Source: Sphaerisporangium rhizosphaerae | Lineage (GTDB): Bacteria; Actinomycetota; Actinomycetes; Streptosporangiales; Streptosporangiaceae | NCBI RefSeq assembly: GCF_042665155.1 | Contig: NZ_JBHTCG010000017.1 | Location: forward strand, 62,001 to 126,000 | Length of the DNA stretch: 64,000 bases | Direction of reading: 5' to 3' | Shown: one piece after another, positions 8,533-17,317 of the stretch | Position numbering within the stretch: the stretch's first letter is position 1 | Layout: the number at the start of each line of letters is the position of its first letter | Made by a program: the position numbers and the translations under genes | Notes under the pieces: model-generated | Seen by the model: only the letters and a program-made list of their open reading frames with translations | Databases searched by the model: none | Told to the model about the DNA's origin: nothing

Positions 8533-10542
8533 ATGCCCGACCGCCTCTTCTCGGACCGCAGGGATGCCGGGCGCGCGCTCGCCGGTCTCCTCGACCACCA
8601 TCGGGGGCGGCCGGACCTGCTGGTGCTGGCGCTGCCGCGCGGTGGCGCCCCGGTGGGGTACGAGGTGGCGCGGGCCCTCGGCGCGGACCTGGACGTCTTC
8701 GTCACCCGCAGCCTCGGCGTGCCCGGCCAGGAGGACCTGGCGATGGGCGCCATCGCGGGCGACGGCGTCATCGCCCTCAGCGACGACGTGGTCAGGGGAC
8801 TGGCCATCCCTCCCGGAGTGGTCGAGCACGTCGCCGGCCTGGAAGGACGGGAGATCACCCGCTGGGAGCGGCACTTCCGCCAGTGTCGTCCCGCGCAGCC
8901 GGTCGAGGGCCGGGAGGTGATCGTCGTGGACGACGGCCTGGCCACCGGCGCCGCCATGACCGCCGCGCTGAAAGCCCTGCGGCGGCAGCGCCCCGCGCGC
9001 GTCGTCGTCGCCCTGCCCGCCTGCTCGGCCGCCACCTACGAGGAACTGCGGATGACGGCGGACGAGGTCGTCGTCGCCACCACGCCCTCGCCGTACTTCG
9101 TCGTCGACCCCTCTTACTGGGACTTCGTGGAGGTGACCCTGGAGGACGTGCGCGACCTGCTGCGGGCCTCGGCCACCTCGGCGCAGGCCAGGGCGGCCGG
9201 ACAAGGGCCCGGGGCCGTCGCGGGCCTGCGTGCGGAGGCGATTCCGCTCGACAACGGCGTGCCGTCGCCGGACGTGCTGTTCGACCTGGTAGGTGAGGCC
9301 AGGTTCGTGCTCATCGGCGGCGCTTCCCACGGCACCCACGAGTTCTACGCGGCGCGCGCCGCCATGACCCGGCGCCTCATCGAGGAGCGCGACTTCCGCG
9401 CCGTAGCCGTGCAGGCCGACTGGCCCGACGCCTACCGGGTGAACCTGTACGTCCACGGCCGCGGCCACGACGCCGCCGCCGAGCAGGCGCTGGGCGGCTT
9501 CGAGCGGTTCCCGTCGTGGATGTGGCGCAACGCGGTCGTGCTGGACTTCGTCACCTGGCTGCGCGACCACAACGACGGCGTCCTCGCCGGGCTCTGCGGC
9601 CAGGCCGGCTTCTACGGGCTCGACGTCTACGGCGCGCACCGGACGATGCGGCGGGTCGTCGACTTCCTCCAGGAGACCGACCCGGTCGCCGCCGCCCGCG
9701 CCCGCGACCGGTACGCCTGCTTCGACCACCTCGGTCCCGAGGACCGGCCGTACGGGCTGAGCCCGGCCTGCGGCGCCGGCGAGAGCAGCGAGGAGGCGAT
9801 GATCGCCCGGCTCGTCGCCCTGCGGCGCGAGGCGATGAGCTCCGCCCGCGAGGAGGGCCTGCTGCCCGAGGACGAACTGTTCTACGCCGAGCTCAACGCC
9901 GCGGCCACGCGGAACGCCGACGAGCACTACCGGTCCATGCTCGGCGGCCGCATCTGCGCCTGGAACCATCGCGACCGCCACATGGCCGACACGCTGGACG
10001 CGCTGTCGGAGCACCTCGCCCGGCGGCGCGGCGGCCCCGCCAAGATCGTCGTATGGGCGCACGACGCCCATGTGGGGGACGCTCGGGCGACGGAGGCGGC
10101 GTGCCGGGGCGAGATCAACCTCGGCATGCTCGTGCGCGAACGGCACGGGGACGCCTGCCGCAGCATCGGAATGACCACCTACACCGGCACGGTCACCGCC
10201 GCCGACCAGTGGGGCACGCGGCCCGAACGCAAGTGGCTGCGCCCCGCCCTGTCCGACAGCGCCGAGGAACTGTTCCACGAGGTCGGGGAGAAGCAGTTCC
10301 TCACCTGGTTCGCGGCGGCGCCCCGCAGCGCCGACGTGCTGCGCTCGGCCCGTCTGCAGCGCATGATCTCGGCGGTGTACCGCGCCAGGTCCGAGCGCCG
10401 GTGCCACTACTTCCGCGCCCGCCTGAGCGACGAGTTCGACGCCGTCCTGCACATGGACGAGACCCGCGCGGTGGAGCCGCTCGACCGGACGCCCGAATGG
10501 GATCACGACCGGCTTCCCCGTGCCTGTCCCCCCGGGGGGTGA
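8533..10542 (+). CDS. Phosphoribosyltransferase / erythromycin esterase fusion protein
   Basis: A 669-residue two-domain protein. Residues 1 to ~215 form a type I phosphoribosyltransferase with LALPRGGAPVGYEVA near the N-terminus and the PRPP loop VIVVDDGLATGA (129-140). Residues ~235-650 form an erythromycin-esterase-like domain with GGASHGTHEFYAAR and the QADWPDAYRVNLYVHG segment; the His and acidic residues used by Ere enzymes are present. The linker is Ala/Gly-rich. The ATG at 8533 has AGGGGG six bases upstream. Such fusions occur in actinobacteria and proteobacteria, often beside an alpha/beta hydrolase as here, but their substrate is not established. I would not infer macrolide resistance from the name. 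Confidence 0.88.
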   Translation: MPDRLFSDRRDAGRALAGLLDHHRGRPDLLVLALPRGGAPVGYEVARALGADLDVFVTRSLGVPGQEDLAMGAIAGDGVIALSDDVVRGLAIPPGVVEHVAGLEGREITRWERHFRQCRPAQPVEGREVIVVDDGLATGAAMTAALKALRRQRPARVVVALPACSAATYEELRMTADEVVVATTPSPYFVVDPSYWDFVEVTLEDVRDLLRASATSAQARAAGQGPGAVAGLRAEAIPLDNGVPSPDVLFDLVGEARFVLIGGASHGTHEFYAARAAMTRRLIEERDFRAVAVQADWPDAYRVNLYVHGRGHDAAAEQALGGFERFPSWMWRNAVVLDFVTWLRDHNDGVLAGLCGQAGFYGLDVYGAHRTMRRVVDFLQETDPVAAARARDRYACFDHLGPEDRPYGLSPACGAGESSEEAMIARLVALRREAMSSAREEGLLPEDELFYAELNAAATRNADEHYRSMLGGRICAWNHRDRHMADTLDALSEHLARRRGGPAKIVVWAHDAHVGDARATEAACRGEINLGMLVRERHGDACRSIGMTTYTGTVTAADQWGTRPERKWLRPALSDSAEELFHEVGEKQFLTWFAAAPRSADVLRSARLQRMISAVYRARSERRCHYFRARLSDEFDAVLHMDETRAVEPLDRTPEWDHDRLPRACPPGG

Positions 10543-10636
10543 TCGCCGGCGCGGTCCTCACGACGCCGTGGGCCGCGCCGGCCGGGCAGGGCCGGAGGAC
10601 ACCGGCCGTTTCCCACCGACCAGGAAGGAGGAGGTG

Positions 10637-11341
10637 ATGGCCGAACCGCGGAGCCTGGCCGTTCCGGCGGGGGACGTCTCGCTCGGGGCGGACGTGGCCG
10701 TGCCGCCGGACGCCCGGGGTGTGGTGGTGTTCGCCCACGGCAGCGGCAGCGGGCGGCACAGCCCCCGCAACCGGCACGTCGCCGCCGAGCTGAACGAGGC
10801 CGGGCTGGCCACCGTGCTGATGGACCTGCTGACCCGCGAAGAGGAGGAGATGGACGCCTTCACCGGCGCCCTCCGCTTCGACATCGGCCTGCTCGCCGAG
10901 CGGGTGGTCGCGGTCACCGACTGGGTGGCGCGGCAGGAGCGGCTGTCGGCCCTCGGCATCGGGATCTTCGGCGCCAGCACGGGCGCGGCGGCGGCCCTGG
11001 TGGCCGCGGCCCGGCGTCCGGACACGGTGCGGGCGGTCGTGTCGCGCGGCGGGCGGCCGGACCTGGCCGGCGACCACCTGCGCGAGGTGCGTCAGCCGAC
11101 CCTGCTCATCGTGGGCGGCGACGACCCGATGGTGATCGTGCTGAACCGGGAGGCCATGGAGCGGATGCCCGGCCCGACCGGGTTCGCGGTCATCCCCGGC
11201 GCCACCCACCTGTTCGAGGAGCCCGGCACGCTCGACGAGGTGGCCCGCCTGGCCGGAGAGTGGTTCGTCCGCCACCTGAGCGGCGCGCACCCCGGCGGCG
11301 CGTACCCCTTTCCTGAGCGGCGCTCAGGGCCCCCAAGGTAG
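10637..11341 (+). CDS. Alpha/beta hydrolase (dienelactone hydrolase family)
   Basis: A 234-residue serine-type hydrolase. The oxyanion region reads VVVFAHGSGSGRHSPRNR, the nucleophile elbow IGIFGASTGAAAAL, the acid region LLIVGGDDPMVI, and the His region PGATHLFEEPG. The ATG at 10637 follows GGAGGAG directly, while the longer open frame from 10520 has no support. It follows the phosphoribosyltransferase/Ere fusion by 94 bases on the same strand; in other genomes hydrolases of this type are fused or adjacent to similar phosphoribosyltransferases, so the two probably act on related substrates. The substrate is unknown. Confidence 0.88.
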   Translation: MAEPRSLAVPAGDVSLGADVAVPPDARGVVVFAHGSGSGRHSPRNRHVAAELNEAGLATVLMDLLTREEEEMDAFTGALRFDIGLLAERVVAVTDWVARQERLSALGIGIFGASTGAAAALVAAARRPDTVRAVVSRGGRPDLAGDHLREVRQPTLLIVGGDDPMVIVLNREAMERMPGPTGFAVIPGATHLFEEPGTLDEVARLAGEWFVRHLSGAHPGGAYPFPERRSGPPR

Positions 11342-11438
11342 GAGATCAAGCCTTTACTCCGGGTTGTCCGCCTTGGGGTGTCGGCACCGTGTGTACGCAT
11401 CGTAGCCTGACGACTACGGTACATAACGGAGCGTGAAC

Positions 11439-12050
11439 ATGCCTGTGACGTCGACCACGCGCGAGGCGGTCAGCGAAGCCTTCTCCCGGCGGGAGTCCGC
11501 GGGGCGCCGGCTCACCGAGGACTCCGAGCGCATCACGCGCGCGTGCCGTGCCATGGCCGTGCGGTTCCACCGCGGCGGCAAGCTGATCGTCTTCGGCAAC
11601 GGCGGCGCGGGCACCGACGCCTCCCACATCGCCGTCGAGTTCATGCACCCCGTCGTCGTCGGCAAGCGGGCCCTGCCCGCGATGGCGCTCGGCAACGACG
11701 CCGCCACCGTCTCCGCGGTCGGCGCCCGCGACGGCCTGGCCGAGGTCTTCGCCCACCAGGTGCGCCACTGGGGCGCTCCGGCCGACATGGCCCTCGGCGT
11801 CTCGCCCGACGGGTGGTGCGCCAACGTCCTGAAGGGGCTGGAGGCCGCCCGCGAACAGGGCCTGTTCACGATGGCCCTGCTCGGCGGCGACGGCGGCGCG
11901 ATCGCCCGCAGCGCGGCGGTGGACCACGCGCTCATCGCCGGCGCCGAGGACCCCGCGGTGGTCAAGGAGATCCACGTCACGATGTACCACGTCCTGTGGG
12001 AGCTGGTCCACGTCTTCCACGCCCGCACCCGCCCGGACATGGCCCGATGA
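11439..12050 (+). CDS. GmhA-like SIS-domain protein, hydrogenase-operon subunit A
   Basis: A 203-residue sugar-isomerase-fold protein of the phosphoheptose isomerase group. FGNGGAGTDASHIAVEF (53-69) and VKEIHVTMYHVLWELV (175-190) match GmhA and keep the equivalents of the catalytic Glu (Glu67) and His (His179). The loop that is STSGxSxN in GmhA is here SPDGWCAN (122-129), so the phosphate-binding Ser/Thr residues are lost. The ATG at 11439 has GGAG seven bases upstream. It is the first gene of the hydrogenase operon, 63 bases before a second SIS gene. It may form a mixed oligomer with that protein. Its role in hydrogen metabolism is unknown. Confidence 0.85.
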   Translation: MPVTSTTREAVSEAFSRRESAGRRLTEDSERITRACRAMAVRFHRGGKLIVFGNGGAGTDASHIAVEFMHPVVVGKRALPAMALGNDAATVSAVGARDGLAEVFAHQVRHWGAPADMALGVSPDGWCANVLKGLEAAREQGLFTMALLGGDGGAIARSAAVDHALIAGAEDPAVVKEIHVTMYHVLWELVHVFHARTRPDMAR

Positions 12051-12113
12051 CCCCTCGCGAGGGCACGCCCGCGCCCGTCCGCCGCGCCGCCGCGCGCGCG
12101 GGGAGGAGCGCCG

Positions 12114-12899
12114 ATGGGCGCCGGTGACGAGGCGGCCGCGGAGGGGACGGACGGCCTGTACCCCTTCCTGCGCGGACGCGGACGCGGACGCGGACGCGGC
12201 CACGGGCCCGGCGGCGAGCACGGCCGGCGCGGCGAGCTGGAGGAGCACGCCGTCCGCTCGACCGCGGCCAAGGCGGAGGAGATCCTGCGGCTGCGCGCGC
12301 AGGTGGGCGAGCTGCACGCCGAGCGGCTCGCCGTGTGCGCGCAGGACATGGCGGACCGGTTCGCCGCGGGCGGGCGGCTGTTCACCTTCGGCAACGGCGG
12401 CAGCAGCACCGACGCCCAGGAGGTCGCCACCCTCCACCTGCGGCCCCGGCACGGACCGCCGCTGCCCGCCCTGTGCCTGACCTCCGACGTCGCCGTCGTC
12501 ACGGCCCTGTCCAACGACGTCGGGTTCGACGTCGTCTTCGCCCGGCAGATCGCGGCCCTGGCCCGTCCCGGCGACATCGCCCTCGGCCTGTCCACCAGCG
12601 GCGGCTCCGCCAACCTCGTCCAGGCCTTCGAGGAGGCGTGGGGGCGCGGGCTGCTCACCGTGGGCCTGGCCGGCTACCAGGGCGGACGGCTCGCCGAGCT
12701 GGCGGAGCTGGACGTCCTGGACCACCTGTTCGTCATCCCGTCCACGTCCGTGCACCGCATCCAGGAGGCGCAGACGACGCTCTACCACGTGCTCTGGGAG
12801 GTCACCCGGCACCTGCTGCAAGACGCGCCCACCGGCCGCGGCGACGGGCGGGGGCGCGTCCCGACGCTCACCGACACCGGCCAGGAGTGCCAGGAGTAA
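12114..12899 (+). CDS. GmhA-like SIS-domain protein, hydrogenase-operon subunit B
   Basis: A 261-residue SIS protein with an N-terminal extension holding an Arg-Gly run (residues 20-29) and a helical segment, then the SIS core. It keeps the phosphate-binding loop LSTSGGSANL (159-168) but has Leu107 and Gln220 where GmhA has its catalytic Glu and His (DAQEVATLHL; RIQEAQTTLYHVLWEV). It is therefore unlikely to be an active isomerase alone. The preceding SIS protein has the opposite pattern. GGGAGGAG precedes the ATG. The stop is 10 bases before hhyS, so the pair is co-transcribed with the hydrogenase. Confidence 0.85.
   Translation: MGAGDEAAAEGTDGLYPFLRGRGRGRGRGHGPGGEHGRRGELEEHAVRSTAAKAEEILRLRAQVGELHAERLAVCAQDMADRFAAGGRLFTFGNGGSSTDAQEVATLHLRPRHGPPLPALCLTSDVAVVTALSNDVGFDVVFARQIAALARPGDIALGLSTSGGSANLVQAFEEAWGRGLLTVGLAGYQGGRLAELAELDVLDHLFVIPSTSVHRIQEAQTTLYHVLWEVTRHLLQDAPTGRGDGRGRVPTLTDTGQECQE
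12169..12202. repeat. GCGGAC hexamer microsatellite inside SIS gene B
   Basis: At least four copies of a GCGGAC unit in tandem encode the Arg-Gly run at residues 20-29 of the second SIS protein. The length keeps the frame. Such hexamers can expand or contract without disrupting the reading frame. Confidence 0.8.
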
Positions 12900-12909
12900 T
12901 GGAGGCGGT

Positions 12910-13986
12910 ATGGGCACCATGACAGAGTCCGCGCAGGACAGGGCACGGGAGCAGAAGGAACCCGTCGTCCACATCCTCTGGATCAACGCCGGCATGAGCT
13001 GCGACGGCGACTCGGTCTCGCTCACCGCGGCGACGCAGCCGAGCATCGAGGACATCGTGCTGGGCGGCCTTCCGGGCCTGCCGGCCGTGGAGGTCCACTG
13101 GCCGCTGATCGACTTCCACAGCGGGCCGATGCAGGGCGCCGACGCCATGATCGAGTGGTACTTCCTCGCGGCGCGCGGCGCGCTGGAGCCGTTCGTCCTG
13201 GTCGTCGAGGGCTCGATCCCCAACGAGTCGATCAAGCAGGAGGGCTACTGGTCGGGGTTCGGCAACAACCCCGAGACCGGCCAGCCGATGACCCTGCCCG
13301 AATGGCTGGACATCCTGGCCCCCAAGGCGACCGCCGTCGTCGCGACCGGCACCTGCGCCACCTACGGCGGCATCCACGCCATGGCCGGCAACCCGACCGG
13401 GTGCATGGGGCTGGCCGACTATCTCGGCTGGGAGTGGCGGTCCAAGGCCGGCGTCCCGATCGTGAACGTCCCCGGCTGCCCGGTGCAGCCCGACAACATG
13501 TCGGAGACGCTCCTGTACCTGCTCTACCAGCTCAACGGGCAGGCGCCGATGATCCCGCTGGACGAGGCGCTGCGCCCCACGTGGCTGTTCGGCCAGACCG
13601 TCCACGAGGGCTGCGACCGGGCCGGGTACTACGAGCAGGGGCAGTTCGCCGTCGAGTACGGCTCGCCGAAGTGCCTGGTGAAGATCGGCTGCTGGGGGCC
13701 GGTCGTGAAGTGCAACGTGCCGAAGCGGGGCTGGATGGCCGGCCTCGGCGGCTGCCCGAACGTCGGCGGCATCTGCATCGCCTGCACGATGCCCGGCTTC
13801 CCCGACAAGTTCATGCCGTTCATGGACGAGCCGCCCGGGGCGATGGTGTCCTCCTCGATCAGCACGGTGTACGGCGGGGTCGTGCGCAGACTGCGCGGGA
13901 TCACGCTGCACACGGTCGACAAGGAGCCGAAGTGGCGGGCCAAGGGCCGCGCCCTGCTCACCGGGTACCGGGCGCCGTGGAGCTGA
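12910..13986 (+). CDS. hhyS: Group 1h [NiFe]-hydrogenase small subunit
   Basis: Iron-sulfur subunit (358 residues) of the high-affinity, oxygen-tolerant uptake hydrogenase that scavenges atmospheric H2. The proximal cluster site reads SCDGDSV: Cys31 is kept but the usual second Cys is Asp34, with Cys149 (GTCATYGG) and Cys190 (PGCPVQP) completing three Cys plus one Asp, the hallmark of group 1h/5 enzymes. Distal and medial ligands are in HEGCDRAGYYEQG, KCLVKIGCWGPVVKCN and GGCPNVGGICIACTMPGFPD. There is no Tat signal, as is typical of this group. GGAGG precedes the ATG at 12910 by four bases; ATG 12919 is an alternative. hhyL follows after 40 bases. Confidence 0.96.
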   Translation: MGTMTESAQDRAREQKEPVVHILWINAGMSCDGDSVSLTAATQPSIEDIVLGGLPGLPAVEVHWPLIDFHSGPMQGADAMIEWYFLAARGALEPFVLVVEGSIPNESIKQEGYWSGFGNNPETGQPMTLPEWLDILAPKATAVVATGTCATYGGIHAMAGNPTGCMGLADYLGWEWRSKAGVPIVNVPGCPVQPDNMSETLLYLLYQLNGQAPMIPLDEALRPTWLFGQTVHEGCDRAGYYEQGQFAVEYGSPKCLVKIGCWGPVVKCNVPKRGWMAGLGGCPNVGGICIACTMPGFPDKFMPFMDEPPGAMVSSSISTVYGGVVRRLRGITLHTVDKEPKWRAKGRALLTGYRAPWS

Positions 13987-14026
13987 CACATGACCGCCCG
14001 AACCGCACGGCGCCCTGGGAGCTGAC

Positions 14027-15814
14027 ATGACCACCGCCAAGGACGAGAACCGCGACCTGGTCGAGATGGCCTGGGACCCGATCACCCGCATCGTGGGCAG
14101 CCTGGGCATCTACGCCAAGATCGACTTCAAGGCCCGCGAGGTCGTCGAGTGCCACAGCACCTCGTCGATCTTCCGCGGCTACAGCGTGTTCATGAAGGGC
14201 AAGGACCCGCGGGACGCGCACTTCATCACCAGCCGCATCTGCGGGATCTGCGGCGACAACCACGCCACCTGCTCGGTCTACAACCAGAACATGGCCTACG
14301 GCGTGCGCCCGCCCGCGCTCGCCGAATGGATCATCAACCTGGGCGAGGCGGCCGAGTACATGTTCGACCACAACATCTACCAGGAGAACCTGGTGGGGGT
14401 CGACTACTGCGAGAAGATGGTGCGCGAGACCAACCCCGGCGTGCTCGACCTCGCCGAGCGCACCGAGTGCCCCAACGCCGGCGCGCACGGCTTTCGCACC
14501 ATCGCCGACATCATGCGCTCGCTGAACCCGCTGGAAGGCGAGTTCTACCGTGAAGCGCTGGTCATGAGCCGCGTCACGCGCGAGATGTTCTGCCTCATGG
14601 AGGGCCGGCACGTCCACCCCTCCACCCTGTACCCCGGCGGGGTCGGCACGGTCGCCACCGTTCAGCTCTTCACCGACTACCTGACCCGCCTCATGAGGTA
14701 CGTCGAGTTCATGAAGAAGGTCGTGCCGATGCACGACGACCTGTTCGACTTCTTCTACGAGGCGCTGCCCGGGTACGAGCAGGTCGGGCGGCGGCGGGTG
14801 ATGCTCGGCTGCTGGGGAAGCCTGAACAACCCCGAGCACTGCGACTTCACCTACGAGAACATGAGCTCCTGGGGCCGGGAGATGTTCGTGACGCCCGGCG
14901 TCATCGTCGACGGCGAGCTGATCACCAACGATCTGGTGGACATCAACCTCGGCATGCGCATCCTGCTCGGCAGCTCCTACTACGAGGACTGGGCCGACCA
15001 GGAGCCGTTCGTCACCCACGACCCGCTCGGCAACCCCGTCGACATGCGGCACCCGTGGAACCAGCACACCATCCCGCGGCCGCAGAAACGCGACTTCGCC
15101 GACAAGTACAGCTGGGTCATGTCGCCCCGCTGGTACGACGGCACGGACATGCTCCCGCTGGACACCGGCGGCGGGCCCATCGCCCGGCTCTGGTCGACGG
15201 CGCTGTCCGGCCGGGTGGACATCGGCGGCGTCGAGGCCACCGGGCACAGCGTGATCATCCGGCTGCCGAAGACCGCCACCAAGCCCGAGACCACGTTCGA
15301 GTGGAAGATCCCCGAACGCGACGGAGAGCTGCTGTCCAACGCGATCGAACGCAACCGGGCGCGCACCTACTTCCAGGCGTACTCCGCCGCCTGCGCCCTG
15401 TACTTCGCCGAGAGGGGGCTGGACGAGGTGCGGCGGGGGCGCACCCAGACCTGGGAGCCGTTCGAGGTGCCGGAGGAGGCGATCAGCTGCGGCTTCACCG
15501 AGGCGGTGCGCGGCCTGCTGTCCCACCACATGGTGATCAGGAACGGCAAGATCGCCAACTACCACCCGTACCCGCCGACGCCCTGGAACGCCAGCGTCCG
15601 CGACAGTTACGGAACGCCCGGCCCGTACGAGGACGCCGTGCAGAACACGCCCATCTTCGAGGAGAACCCGCCGGAGAGGTTCAAGGGCATCGACATCATG
15701 CGGACCGTCCGCAGCTTCGACCCGTGCCTGCCGTGCGGGGTGCACATGTACCTCGGCGGGGGCCAGGAGCTCCGCAAGCTGCACAGCCCCCACGCCTTCA
15801 ATGCCGGCACCTGA
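14027..15814 (+). CDS. hhyL: Group 1h [NiFe]-hydrogenase large subunit
   Basis: Catalytic subunit (595 residues) that binds the NiFe(CN)2CO centre. The L1 motif SRICGICGDNHATC places Cys72, Cys75 and His79; the L2 motif DPCLPCGVH places Cys567, Cys570 and His573. Twenty-two residues follow His573 (MYLGGGQELRKL...), the tail that the maturation protease removes after nickel insertion; the protease is encoded downstream at 19387. The start ATG at 14027 is preceded by GGGAGCTGAC. The reading frame overlaps the NifU-like gene by 14 bases. Together with hhyS it defines a respiratory H2 uptake enzyme, probably expressed in starvation or sporulating mycelium by analogy with streptomycetes. Confidence 0.96.
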   Translation: MTTAKDENRDLVEMAWDPITRIVGSLGIYAKIDFKAREVVECHSTSSIFRGYSVFMKGKDPRDAHFITSRICGICGDNHATCSVYNQNMAYGVRPPALAEWIINLGEAAEYMFDHNIYQENLVGVDYCEKMVRETNPGVLDLAERTECPNAGAHGFRTIADIMRSLNPLEGEFYREALVMSRVTREMFCLMEGRHVHPSTLYPGGVGTVATVQLFTDYLTRLMRYVEFMKKVVPMHDDLFDFFYEALPGYEQVGRRRVMLGCWGSLNNPEHCDFTYENMSSWGREMFVTPGVIVDGELITNDLVDINLGMRILLGSSYYEDWADQEPFVTHDPLGNPVDMRHPWNQHTIPRPQKRDFADKYSWVMSPRWYDGTDMLPLDTGGGPIARLWSTALSGRVDIGGVEATGHSVIIRLPKTATKPETTFEWKIPERDGELLSNAIERNRARTYFQAYSAACALYFAERGLDEVRRGRTQTWEPFEVPEEAISCGFTEAVRGLLSHHMVIRNGKIANYHPYPPTPWNASVRDSYGTPGPYEDAVQNTPIFEENPPERFKGIDIMRTVRSFDPCLPCGVHMYLGGGQELRKLHSPHAFNAGT

Positions 15815-16382
15815 GCGGACGCGCCCGGCGCGGGACGTGCGGGCCGCCGGGGAGCGCGTCGAGACGCTGATCGACCAGCTCGGCGCGCTCGCCGACCCCG
15901 CCGCCCGCGCCCGCGCCGAGGAGCTCGTCCGCACCCTGGTCGGCCTCTACGGAGCCGGGCTGGAGCGGGTCATGGCCATCGTGGTCGAGAGCGAGGCCGC
16001 CGAGGTGCTGCGGCGGCTGGCCGGCGACGAGCTGGTCTCCGGGCTGCTCGTCCTGCACGACCTGCACCCGCTCGGCACCGAGGAGCGCGTCCGCGCCGCA
16101 CTGGACGCCGTGCGCCCCTCCCTCGGCCTGCACGAGGGAGGGGTGGAACTGCTCGGCGTCGACGAGGCGGGGGTGGTGCGGCTGCGGCTGTCCGGCAACT
16201 GCCACGGGTGCGCCTCCTCGCGGGTCACCGTGACCCAGGCCATCGAGCGGGCCGTGCTCGGTGCGGCCCCCGAGGTGACCCGGCTGGAGGTGGACGGGAT
16301 GACGCAGGACGCCCCGCCGCTCATGCAGATCGGGCGCCGCCCGCCCGGCCCGTGCCCGGTCCCCGAGGAGGCCGCGCCATGA
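15801..16382 (+). CDS. NifU-like Fe-S scaffold/carrier protein of hydrogenase operon
   Basis: A 193-residue protein whose C-terminal half is a NifU C-terminal-type domain: RVRAALDAVRPSLGLHEGGVELLG, then RLSGNCHGCASSRVTVTQAIERAVL with the CxxC pair that holds a labile Fe-S cluster. The N-terminal half is helical and family-specific. Its start overlaps the end of hhyL and its stop forms an ATGA overlap with the next gene, so translation is coupled. NifU-type genes are known in group 1h hydrogenase loci; the likely role is delivery of Fe-S clusters to HhyS or electron transfer within the complex. Which of these applies is not shown by the sequence. Confidence 0.88.
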   Translation: MPAPERTRPARDVRAAGERVETLIDQLGALADPAARARAEELVRTLVGLYGAGLERVMAIVVESEAAEVLRRLAGDELVSGLLVLHDLHPLGTEERVRAALDAVRPSLGLHEGGVELLGVDEAGVVRLRLSGNCHGCASSRVTVTQAIERAVLGAAPEVTRLEVDGMTQDAPPLMQIGRRPPGPCPVPEEAAP

Positions 16383-17317
16383 CCGCGTCCGGCTCCCCGG
16401 TGCCGCCCTGCCCCGGTGGAGCCCGCGGGTCCGGAGCGGTGGCCGGTGCGGGTGCGCCGTCGACGCCGGAAGCGGTGGCCGGTGCCGGTGTGCCGTCCGC
16501 GCCGGCGGCGGTCGCGGGTCACGGCCGGGGCGGCGTGGGGCTGCGCCGGTTCCGGGAGCCCGTCGAGTCACGGGGGCCCGTGGCGGAGGTGTGCGAGATG
16601 TGCGCCGAGCCGCTGGGCGACCGGCACGGCCACGCGGTCGACACCGGCACCCGCGCGCTGCTGTGCGTCTGCGCGGCCTGCCGCCTGCTGCTCTCGCGCG
16701 GCGGCACCGTCGCCCGGGGCCGCTACCAGGCGGTGCCCGAACGCTACCTGTACCTGCCGCGGATGCGGCTGTCGGCGGCCGACTGGGAGGAGCTGCAGAT
16801 CCCGGTGCGCACCGCGTTCCTGTTCCACAACTCCGCGCTCGGCCGGTTCGCGGCGTTCTACCCGAGCCCCGGCGGGGCGACGGAGTCGCTGCTCGACCTG
16901 TCCACCTGGGAGCGCGTCCTGGCCGCCAACCCGGAGCTGCCTCCGGCCGAGCCGGACGTCGAGGCGTATCTGATCGACCGCCGCCCAGACGGCTTCGCCT
17001 GCCACCTCGTCCCGATCGACGCCTGCTACGAGCTGGTCGGCCTGGTCCGGGTGCACTGGAAGGGCTTCCACGGCGGACAGGAGGCGCAGGAGGCCATCGC
17101 CGCCTTCTTCGACGGGCTCCGCCGCCGCGCCGAGACGATCCCGGCGGACGTCCAGGGGGATGCGGCCCCGGCCGATGACCCGGCGGACGACCCGGCGGAG
17201 GCAGCCCCGGTGGAGGCAGCTCCGGTGGACGCGGCTTCGGTGGACCCGCCGTCGGGCGCCGGCTGCGGTGGCGGGCCGGTGGCGGCGGCGCGGGAGGAGG
17301 GACGCGGGCATGGCTGA
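16379..17317 (+). CDS. DUF5947 family protein of hydrogenase operon
   Basis: A 312-residue protein of a family recurrent in actinobacterial hydrogenase loci. After a low-complexity Gly/Ala/Pro N-terminus (about 18-50, from 60-base imperfect repeats), a metal-binding knuckle appears: CEMC (72-75) with CVCAAC (96-101), which suggests a zinc-ribbon or rubredoxin-like site. The conserved core follows (RGRYQAVPERYLYLP, LQIPVRTAFLFHNS, RVLAANPELPPAEPDVEAYLI, LVGLVRVHWKGFHGG). The C-terminal ~45 residues are Ala/Pro/Asp repeats. It overlaps its neighbours at both ends. A rubredoxin-like iron or zinc site would fit a hydrogenase assembly role, but that is inference. Confidence 0.83.
   Translation: MTASGSPVPPCPGGARGSGAVAGAGAPSTPEAVAGAGVPSAPAAVAGHGRGGVGLRRFREPVESRGPVAEVCEMCAEPLGDRHGHAVDTGTRALLCVCAACRLLLSRGGTVARGRYQAVPERYLYLPRMRLSAADWEELQIPVRTAFLFHNSALGRFAAFYPSPGGATESLLDLSTWERVLAANPELPPAEPDVEAYLIDRRPDGFACHLVPIDACYELVGLVRVHWKGFHGGQEAQEAIAAFFDGLRRRAETIPADVQGDAAPADDPADDPAEAAPVEAAPVDAASVDPPSGAGCGGGPVAAAREEGRGHG

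Noticed and set aside
8389..10506. 705-codon minus-strand frame opposite the phosphoribosyltransferase/Ere fusion
   Set aside because: It has His/Val/Gly-rich shadow composition and no ribosome-binding site; the plus-strand fusion explains the locus.
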